Positions 55,201 through 64,000 of a stretch of DNA of 64,000 nucleotides are shown one piece after another. The notes below the pieces were generated by a model, which had not been told where the DNA came from, did no database searches, and was given only the letters and a program-made list of their open reading frames with translations. The DNA comes from Opisthocomus hoazin. Lineage: Eukaryota > Chordata > Aves > Opisthocomiformes > Opisthocomidae. The stretch covers positions 11,666,531 to 11,730,530 of the forward strand of contig NC_134422.1 of NCBI RefSeq assembly GCF_030867145.1. The letters run 5' to 3'. Position numbers and translations under genes: made by a program. Every line of letters starts with the position of its first letter. Positions within the stretch are counted from its first letter, which is position 1.

Positions 55201-58200
55201 TCTCATGCAAATTGCAGTGGTTTCGGTGGAAACGAGAGAAAACCATTCCTAACTGAGATTGCACAAGAGTTTGCAAGTAATTGATTTTCATTTCTTAATG
55301 ATCTTCAGATTCTTCTTAATGCTTTATCTGGATTGAAAGGGTCTTGTTAAACCCAGTAGGATTTTCTGAGTGAGGGCTGCAAAACTTGGCCTTTTCCAAA
55401 AGAGAGAACTTTAGTTCACTGAAATTTTCTCTCTGCAAAAGCAGGTAAACATTGGGAAATTTCTTATGAGAATGTATCCACTGCAGCCTGACCTTCCTTT
55501 TAGCTTTGGTAAGAAAGGTGTCATGAAGCCAATGTGTAGTTCACAGGAGGAGGAAAGGGCTCTCTCCTGACCTGGAGCACCTTCTTGGGGTGTCCTAGGA
55601 GGCCCCGCTCTGTGGGCAGGAGAGGGTTTAGGCAGGTGTCAGCACCGGGAGGGTGCAGGTGCTTTCCTGCGCGGAGCTCCAGGAAGCCTTTGTGGAGCCG
55701 ACAGATGATTCAGCCCTTGGGTCCCCACCAGCCCAGCCGCTCCCCATGCTGCGATGCTTCCACCTTCACCCAAGCCCCACCGGCTGTGCTGGTGTGGAAG
55801 GGATGGGTGCAGTGCAGTGTGTTTTGCTGCAGTTTCTGACAGTCATTTTACTGCAATTACTTACTACCACATCCCAACAGCACCGGGCTCACCCAGCCGT
55901 GGCAGGGATGTCACCTGTTTCTGCGCAGCTTGCCCCTGTTAAAGCGGCTGCTGGGATCCTCTCCGTCTGCTTCCATCTCTGCCATAAATTAAGGACCCTC
56001 TGGCAGTGGAGTGGGGCTTGTCGCTCCTGCTGGATGTGACAAGGGTCTTCACATGCGCTTAAGGCCACTTTTGAATGCAGGTGTCTCTCTACTCAGTACC
56101 TAACTCCCCATATGATGTCTAAATAAATGCAGCTTATTTCTCAGACTGTTTAGATTACTTTTGGCTACCCCAGATCGCAAATTTTGAGCACATTGGATGC
56201 TTTTGCCAAAGGCAATCGCTCTTCGCTGTCCAAGATGATAAGGTAGAAGTGGCATGTTTCTTGTGAGGAGGATGCAAGTGGTTCGGCCAGATGTTGGGAA
56301 AGGAAGAAAAACTACACCAACACTGCACAGAAAGCTGCTCTTGCTCCTGGTTGCTGCAGAAAGCTAGGGGAGCAGTCAGCAATTGCCTGTGGGTGGTTGT
56401 GTGGCTGTATTTTTTATTAACTTTGGAAAAAATGGTAATTCTGTTGCTTGACAGGAAAAGATGTGGGAGGCACGTGTTTGCTGCTATGGTGCTCTGCCAA
56501 TTGCGCTGACAAAAGCCCCTCACCCACAGAAATACCTTCGGCAGTCAGCCTGGGGGAGGCAGCCCCAGTGAACAGAGCAGCAAAATGCAGATTGGATGGA
56601 CCATTCAGAAGGCAGGCTCTTACACACAGCCTTCGTGTCCCCCCGCCATGCACCGCTGCTCGCCCTGGCCAGCCCTCCCAGCTGCACGGGAAAAATCAGG
56701 GGCCTTTTGCATGCTGTTGGAAACCTCATAGCACTGAACTGGGCTATATGAGGAAAAAACAGGACAGGGACATTTTGATGACCTTTGCCCTTCACATTTA
56801 AAACGTTAGGTAATACAGCAAAAATGAATCTCAGTGCTGTTGCGGCATTTCCCCGAAGTCCCACTGTCACGGCCATGTACTGAGTCACTCGTGATCAGCC
56901 TTCTAGAAGACATTTGCCTCTACACTGGGTGGTAGTAAAAGGCTTTAAAAAGCAGCAATAAATTGCAGTTAGGTGTTTGTCATTGCGAAATTGTTTGTGC
57001 CGATACCTGTAAAGGTTGTTTTCCGGGACCTGAGTGAGCAGCAGGGTGGGTTTGGACGTTGCTGCAGGCGCGCCAAGTACTTCCCCGGGGCTTGTCTCTA
57101 AGGCTAGTCAATGGCCATATCTGTTCCAAACCCAGCTGGACTTCTCATTCCCTCGTAGTGATGTTTAATCTTCAGTTGTCTTCCTTAAATTAACAGGAAC
57201 GGATGCATTTTACTTCAATGCTCTTCCTATGCTGACTAATGTTTTTTCCTCTTCACACACAAAGGACCTAATCCAGCATCCATTGTATCGACCAGGGTAA
57301 CTTTCCCATGGACTGTAGTGAAATTTTTTTAGGCCTGAATTATTCCACCATCAAGGTCATCTATGTGTACTACATACTTTCCTGTGGCTCTTTGTTCTAC
57401 CTATTTCTGTGATACTGTTTCTGCATTTCCATGTTGTATTTATTTTTTGAAAGTATACTTATTGCTGTAGCAGAACCTGTGTTACGTGAGATTGAACAAA
57501 ACAGGTTCAAGATCTGAAACACCTTCCTGAGAAGAGAATGAATGTGAATTTTGTGTAGTTGTTTTACTGATCAGCCAACCTGTTTCCTATCGTGTAAGAT
57601 CTAGGGATGCGGAGGTGCTTCCTGCAGTCACAGATAAGAACTACTCTGCAGCTCACTCTTGCTTGTTCACTCTTACTTGTCCCCTCAGAAAGGAAGAAAG
57701 ACCCCATTGTTTCAAAAGGGGCTTGTAAGATTTTGGGAGCTTTGCAATGTGTATTTAATTCTTCGTTCCCTTGAGCTGCTGAAATTTAAAAGCAGGACAG
57801 AAATCCAGAAAGGGGTAAGAAGTGACAAAAAAAAACAAAAAAGGAAGGAATTTGCTTACTTGTTTTGGAGAAGTAAGTCTAGAGCGACTGTGGCTTCTGT
57901 ACTGTAAGGTCATATGTGGGATGACATCTCTTCTGTGTCTAGTTTATGTTGCGTGAGTGTAATATCCTTGTGGAGGGAAAACCTAGAGAGAGTGCCTGAT
58001 GTTCCTCAGAAATAGTATGTAAAGGCTAAGTTCCTCAGTCTTTATTCTGGTAAAATGCTAGGAGGGATGGGAGTCTTCCTTGGGTTAATGACCGCAGCAG
58101 AGTGCCTCCAGATCTGCAAAATCCTATATGGAGAAGTCCTGTGGAATACAGTAAAAACTGATCACTTCTCTTGAACAACGCCATAGAATTCACCTGACAT

Positions 58201-60503
58201 AAAAGGTCTCCAATAAATTCTGCTAGGATGTGTTTACTATGAATTAAAAAAAACCCCAAACAAACAATGTTTAATAATTTCCCTTTTTAAAGGAAGTTCT
58301 GTTAAACTCAGTCATTTGTTTTGAGCCCTGTCAAATTCTACAAAGCTTTCTCCTAACAGAAAGTCAAACTTGGTGTGTAAAATCATAGTGGTTTATTTGA
58401 GCAGCTTTCAGAATTGTAGTAGTAAAGCTCACCTTTTGTGAGCTCTATTTTGAAAGGTAAATTTTCAGCATCTGTTTGTGCTTATCAGCCTGAGTGTAAA
58501 CCTGCTTCATGTTCTTGGCATCGTCCTGTTTCCTTCCCTGTATCTCTGAATGTTTGCTTCCAAGTTGCTGGGGTTCTGAGGACATTTTCCAAACCAGTGT
58601 TATTTAAAGTTGTATCATATTTTCAGCCTCCACTAATTATACAGTACTGTAGTAGCAAAATATAATTTTTAAGGATTGGATTATTTTTATACCTGCATCC
58701 AATATTATTAAATCTGGCGTTCTAGTCAGTATTATAAAAGGATACAATAAAACTATGAATATTACTATGTCTCTGCTTTTTAATTGTCTTTAGCTTTCCC
58801 TGTAGAGAGATGCATATGCAATTTTATATTGTTTTAATTGTAATTAGAAATCTAATCTATAAAATAAGAAATTTTATGGTTCTTTTGTTCTTCTGGTGGT
58901 GCTTTGTGATTGAGTACCGAAAATGATAATCAAAGACAAAATGGCTATGTTCTATTAGTTGTGCTAAGCCAACTTCCGCTCAGCCAAAATACAAGTTCTG
59001 TTCTGATAAATGTTTATTGCAGTAATGTTAAGCAACTCAGTTTAATTTTATTTTTTTCCTCTATTTAATTTTTCATCCTGCTGGAATTGCAAGAGGATTG
59101 GTGAAGCTGTGTGTTTGCGTGTGTGAGTGCATGTTGGAGGGGAGGAAAACCTCAGGAGAGGTTGGTGCAGCAGAGCTGTTTGCAAGGGCAAGGGACTGGA
59201 CCTGGCCACAGTGAAACCAGTCCTACCTCACTAAGTGCCACTGGGCACTGTGAAGAATACACAGCTGAGTGTCTCTCGGAGGAAGGAGGGAGGGTACCTT
59301 GAATCCAGATGAAGACGATGTCCAGCCTAGGCTGCTGGGAAGAGGTGTGATGTGGAAGAGCATCTGGAGTAATAGCAGATATGTTCACCTGGGACAGTAA
59401 TTCCCTATGTTCCTCCAGAGACGTACAACACTCAGCTGCGATAGCAAGCAGATGGGACTAAAGTGGGATTCATCTGCTCTACCAAAAGTTAGGTAGCCAG
59501 TTTGAACCCTCCATCTGGCTCTTCCAGTAGCCATGAAAGGAGACAAATATCTGCAGAGGGTAGCTCGCCCCGTGGTAAGTCATCCCTCACACTTGACAGT
59601 AGTGTCACAAGACCCCACACAAGACAGCTGCCCTAGATGATGTGAGTGCCATTCGCAGAGAAAGTGAGTCTAGAATGTACTGCTGGCTACATCCTGAAAT
59701 TTTAGTCTACTTTCTACAGTGATATAGTACTGAATTGTGTTATATGCCTCCTCCTTGTCTAGCAAGACTCCAGTGGGGAAATAAAGGAGAGAGTAACCTG
59801 ATTAAACCCTGAGGTTCTGTTCATTTACAAGAGAAGGACTGTTATAGTGCCTCGGTTTTGTTACCAAGACTGTTGCAAGTTGTTCTATTTTCTGTGTGAC
59901 GGTATCTTTTAAGGAAATTGTGGTGCAGAAGGACTGGTCACAGCGTTGCCATGAGGCTAGGTGAAAGACCTTTGCAATTATGGACAAGCACGTGATTGAA
60001 CAGTCTTGCCCACTTCACATGTGCATACCAATGCCGCTGAGACCATCAGATGCATCCATAGTGTGTGCCCTCAACCCCCTTGGGAACCACCTGACAAGAA
60101 GTCAAAGTGCATCTGCTTCCCCTGACTATGGGTGAATCTGTAGGTATAGCACTTTGATTTAGACTTTCTGGAGGTTTTTTTTGAACTTTTAGCTAATTAC
60201 AACACATATTTCTATTTGTGTATGTATGTGGATGAACCAAATTTACATGAGATAGCAAGGTGTATAGGAATCTTGTAAGCAATAGGATTGAAAAAATACG
60301 CTGGAAGAAAGTATTCAGCTGATGCACACAAAAAGCTATAAAAGACGCTTGCTCGTACTTTAACATAGGTCTTCCGGCAGCATGATTGCCCCTTGATTGC
60401 ATGCAACTTACAGTTAAATAATGTGGCTGCACAGGACTATGCACCTTCTAATACATAAAAAAGGCCTTTACCTTTGATACTTCTTTTTCCTGCCATAAAT
60501 AAA
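52232..60503 (+). other. HEG1: HEG1 3'UTR and downstream flank (end uncertain)
   Basis: AT-rich DNA, without recognisable transposons, follows the stop codon. AATAAA signals occur at 55181, 56122, 56957, 58212, 58746 and 60498. The last is followed by T/GT-rich DNA (gtgtttgttacta), and mammalian HEG1 has a long 3'UTR (about 5 kb, recalled). Any of the 55181, 58746 or 60498 sites could be the true end, and several may be used. The open frames here are short and unsupported. Confidence 0.5.
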
Positions 60504-61394
60504 GATCAAGACAAGACAGCGAAACTACCGTGTTTGTTACTAAGTATAGCACACTTTTTATTATGTGATATCATTTGTCCATGTTCTTGATTGTCATATA
60601 TGAGTTTTGACGCACAGCAGTTTGGTTTTACAGCTTCTTAGTTGTTTAGTTATTCCTGTAAAGAGCGTTTTCTGTGTAATTCCTTACAGGACATCACAAC
60701 TGCTGCGGTTGTGCAAGTCTGCCTGGACTAACAGTCAACTATCTATTGTCTAAATATGTGCTTAATAACTTAATTAATAATTGCATTCGCGGTCCTGATG
60801 TTTCACTGATAGCAGTTCTCCTGTTTTGGTTATTCTCTGTGGCTGTTCTCCTAAACCATCAAATGTCTATTACCAATTCCCCCACAAACTGGCAAGCGAA
60901 GGGGCACACACAGCCTGTCACCCTGCTTCTCCCCGCGGAGAGCCTGTTGTGACCACTGGTGTGTCACAAAATGGGCAGGGGAGGGCAAGCAGAGGCGAAG
61001 AGAGCTGGTACGTGAAGGTGTATGTCTGTTCAGCGCGTGATTTCCTGGAGGAACTGATGCCTTCTGCAATGTGAGTGATTCACACTTCTCAAAGCTGTGA
61101 TTGTGATAAACAGGAACAACCAGGTAAGAATGGAAGTGAACTCTAAAAGTGCGAGTAATACGCCAGCCCCTGATGTGCATTTAATGTGCAGGGCTACGTA
61201 CTCAACCAGTAGAACCCAGTGTAGCCAGCAAACCTGCACCATTCATACCTGCTGGAGACCCAGCCCTCCCTTTCAGCAGTGCCCTGGGAAGTTCTCTGGG
61301 GCGTACACGCTTGCTTCACAGCCAACAGGGAGATTTTAAGACCTGGGTTAGTCTGGTTGCACCTTGAGTCAGCAACGGTAAATGGAGACATACT

Positions 61395-62170
61395 GTGATG
61401 CCTGAAAGGGAGCTCCCGGGAGGGCATGGAGGAAGGGAAGGGGCTGGGCTGGGCGGCTGGTGTGGGGGCGAGCAGCAAAGGCAGGAGCTGGATCCAGCAG
61501 GGCCCAGAGGGGCAGCCAGAGGGAGAGGGGGTCTGTGGGGCCCGGAGCACGCCCTGGGCCACCCTGGGGCTGGGTCCGACCCTGGCCGCCGTCACAGGCC
61601 GGCCCTGCTCCCTGGCTGGGGCCACTGGGATGGGCCTGGCTGCTCCTGGTTCCCCACTGCCCTTGGCCCCGCAGCTCCCTGACAGCGAGCATGGGCTGCG
61701 TGGAGCCCGGGGCCCCCAGCCCAGCACCGGCTCCTGAGGGACCCCCTGGCCTGGCCCAGTCCCCCGCGGTGCTGCCCTGGCCCATGGCAGCCCCACCGCC
61801 CTGGGGCAGGCTGGGGGTAGCCCCCATGACTGGGCCCTGGGCCTGGCACTGAACTCCCGATGGGGAGGGGGGGCACCTTGAGACCCCGATACCGGCCTCC
61901 CCTCAGAGCGTGGGGTTTCCCCCACCCCACACAACCCCCCTGGCAACCATGCAGGGAGTCCACCATGGGGGTCACTCGGGGTCTGTGGGCCAGTCCCAGG
62001 CTGCTGTGGGGCAGGTGCTGCCAGGGGGTCACTGTGGGGTCTGGGGGTAGGTACGGGGAGCAGGCTGCCCTGGAGAGTCTTTGGGGCCAGAGGGGCAAAG
62101 GAAGATGCAGGAAAAACACCCCAGGGTTTAGGCTCGGCACCCTGAGGAGGTCCGTGTGGCAGGGTGCAGA
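61395..62170. other. GC-rich intergenic island of unknown nature
   Basis: About 0.8 kb of very GC-rich DNA stands abruptly in AT-rich surroundings. It has long overlapping open frames on both strands (338 codons on the minus strand, 61194-62210), rich in Pro, Gly and Ala, as expected from composition alone. No domain, signal peptide or splice structure is recognised, and no terminal repeats are seen. It may be a CpG-poor insertion, a degenerate minisatellite or a regulatory island. Confidence 0.5.
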
Positions 62171-63640
62171 GGGACGAGGCCACTCGCTCCCCATTACAGC
62201 AGAGAGGCACCCAACCATTTTTGCTGCCCGTAAGCCACAGATGTTTCCTGGTTCAGTGCAAGTTAAAAGTTTCGAACAACTCTAAGCTCAGGAATGACTT
62301 CAGTAATACTTCTGGTCACTCCCACCCTCCTACATACAAGGAGAGCCACCCTCTGAAGATATGAAATTAGTATGCAAGACTGCATGTCTCGTTCTTAAAA
62401 CAGCAGATCAAACAAAAGCAGATGAAGGGAAGGGAGAGGCATTTAACACACGGAGCTCTTACTTTGCTTTTGGAAACCTGTTCCTAACCTGCCAGTGTTG
62501 CTGGCAGCAGAGTTTGCCAGAGGAGACCACCTCCACAGCCATTTGAGGTGGCTTTGTGGGGTTACACCGATGGGTTAGTCATCCTTCTTGTCCATGTCTG
62601 ATAATGACAGGATAACCTGTGTTTATTTCACAGAAAGACTTTGCTGGCAGTTGTGGCAAGATCCAGGGTCACCCAGACCTTCAAAGTGAGAGAAACGACA
62701 CCTTTGTCTGAAAAAGAGGAACTGGAAACGACTGTGGCCCATCCTATTTCTAAGGGTCTCAAGCAGTGAATTTTGTTGGAGCACAAAGCAGAACAAACAC
62801 ACTGCTCAGCTAGAGAACTCGGGCAGGTGAGGCAACTAAAAATAAGAGGCTTTGGGAAAACCAGATCCTGCCCACAGAGACCTTTTTTCCCACCTTAGTC
62901 TCTAGTTAACAATTTTCAGAGGCTTCATGGGATGCAATGTGAAAAAGTCTCTGTCTCCCACCCATTTTTCCTGCCTCACAGCTGTGTGACCTGCTCCACG
63001 GCCTTCTGGGCTATTTCTCATTTCTAGATCTGCTGCAGGCTCCCTGCCGCAGCCTGACCATTCCTGCTTCCAAATGTCTCCCCAGCACAAACATGCTTCC
63101 TCTCAGGAAAGGAGGGCTGCCACCCAGATAAATTCAAACACCCACAGGCTGTCCTGTCTGCTCCCCCTTCTCTTGCCTCACCACTTTAGTGAGCCTGTAA
63201 CACACATAAGATGGCAGCAAACAAAACAGCCGTAATCGGTGTCAGAAGGGCCAAGGTCAGTCCTGTCTCTTTGATGCCAAAGATGCAGGTATTGTTTGTT
63301 GCTTTTTACCCTGATGAGCAGTAAGAACTGCTTTTGGTGTAAAATTTGGCTTATAAAGAAAGAACAATTGGGATCTGAGGCAGAGAGCTTGTCTGTATTG
63401 GTAATTTATCGCAAAGGAAGTGAGCATGTGGATCCCAGGTACTCTGCTCCAAGTGCATAATTAGGATGCCTTGGGGTGGGATAGCTTCTTCCACTTTAAG
63501 AACAGATTATACAGCACCCTCCATTTAATTTGCACTGAAGGTGTCAGTATGGAGAGCTGGCAGGGGATAGCTAGTGTGCTGTCAGTTCCCACATCAGTTT
63601 ATTTAGCAGTAACTTCCTTGTACCAACAGGTCTCAAGCAT
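62171..63640. other. intergenic DNA between HEG1 and the next gene
   Basis: Nothing coding or repetitive is recognised here. Short open frames on both strands have no supporting features. Confidence 0.55.
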
Positions 63641-63861
63641 TTATGACTTCAGGGAAGAACACTGCATGTTCAGAAATCTCCTCCCAGCCTGAGGAGGAAA
63701 AAAAACACAGCTTGGGTCTATCATTTGCTGCTTGCCACCGTGACGTCAGCTCGGGGCTGAACCCTCTACCTGTGGCTGGGACCTTAAATGAGCTGACGCC
63801 AGAAGTGAAAAGCACTTTCTCTTAGGTTTAGCAGCAAGTAGCAGCAGCAACAGAGGCGGCA
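63641..63861 (+). promoter_or_regulatory. promoter of the downstream gene, with perfect CRE
   Basis: A full palindromic cAMP-response element TGACGTCA is at 63741-63748. A second half-site form (tgacgcca) is near 63794. A weak TATA-like TTAAAT is at 63784-63789, roughly 75 bases before the start codon at 63862. The order and spacing suit a regulated epithelial promoter, but function is not shown by sequence alone. Confidence 0.5.
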
Positions 63862-63919
63862 ATGAGACGCTGTGTATTCCTCGCTGTGTTGCTCAGCCTG
63901 GTGCTCAGCGTTTCCAAAG
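63862..63919 (+). CDS. MUC13: first coding exon of next gene, probably MUC13
   Basis: The exon encodes a clean signal peptide, MRRCVFLAVLLSLVLSVSK, and ends in phase 1 at a strong donor (AAAG|GTAAGA). An in-frame stop (TAG, cttaggttta) lies upstream, so this ATG is the start. In mammals the gene following HEG1 on the same strand is MUC13, an EGF-SEA-EGF membrane mucin whose early exon joins are also phase 1. The gene continues beyond the window, so the name is inferred from position, not from its sequence. Confidence 0.6.
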
Positions 63920-64000
63920 GTAAGAAACACTATCTTCTGTTTTGGGATCTATCAGGGCAGCTATTCTGTGGCAGTGAATGGATTGCTTAGTACATTCAGC

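Noticed and set aside
61194..62210. 338-codon open frame on the minus strand
   Set aside because: It lies in GC-rich DNA where stops are rare, several other frames are open too, and there is no domain, signal or splice context. Kept only as part of the GC-rich island.

Overview
This is vertebrate nuclear DNA, most likely from a bird. All the clear interspersed repeats are CR1 LINE tails (six or seven copies of different ages, several ending in the ATTCTGTG-type 3' motif). I see no Alu/B1-type SINE and no LTR element. Genes are split into short exons with good GT-AG borders, and the first exon lies in a CpG island.

The window is built around one plus-strand gene, HEG1 (heart development protein with EGF-like domains, a mucin-like endothelial membrane receptor). 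It was assembled here by eye from 23 coding exons between 2691 and 52231. Every junction keeps phase and the sum is 5814 coding bases, i.e. about 1937 residues, clearly longer than my recollection of human HEG1 (about 1.38 kaa). Layout: 1-2690 upstream DNA and promoter CpG island; 2691-2865 signal-peptide exon; 2866-22607 a 19.7 kb first intron holding a G-rich perfect hairpin, CR1 copies and a broken exon-2-like block at 12731-12934; 22608-34852 an array of twelve phase-1/phase-1 Ser/Thr-rich mucin exons, the last 1365 bp long; 37056-37175 a calcium-binding-type EGF exon; 38822-40883 an SEA-like module on three exons; 42653-42787 a second Cys-rich EGF-like exon; 48277-48824 juxtamembrane Cys exons and the membrane span; 50301-50475 and 52082-52231 the highly conserved cytoplasmic tail ending in Tyr-Phe.

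After the HEG1 stop there is about 11.6 kb of AT-rich 3'UTR/intergenic DNA with several poly(A) signals and an odd 0.8 kb GC-rich island (61395-62170). At the right edge, 63862-63919 is a signal-peptide exon with a strong donor and a perfect CRE upstream. From position and orientation I infer that this is exon 1 of MUC13, the neighbour of HEG1 in mammals.

The most notable observations are: (1) the ectodomain was built by amplification of exon-sized mucin units, including two 312-bp exons with 72 of 74 identical bases in their core; (2) a phase-correct 204-bp exon-2-like sequence carries three in-frame stops; (3) a cryptic, phase-compatible alternative terminal exon follows the membrane-span exon and would replace the KRIT1-binding tail; (4) a ~50-bp-arm G-rich hairpin sits 66 bp after exon 1; (5) no canonical first EGF exon is recognisable.
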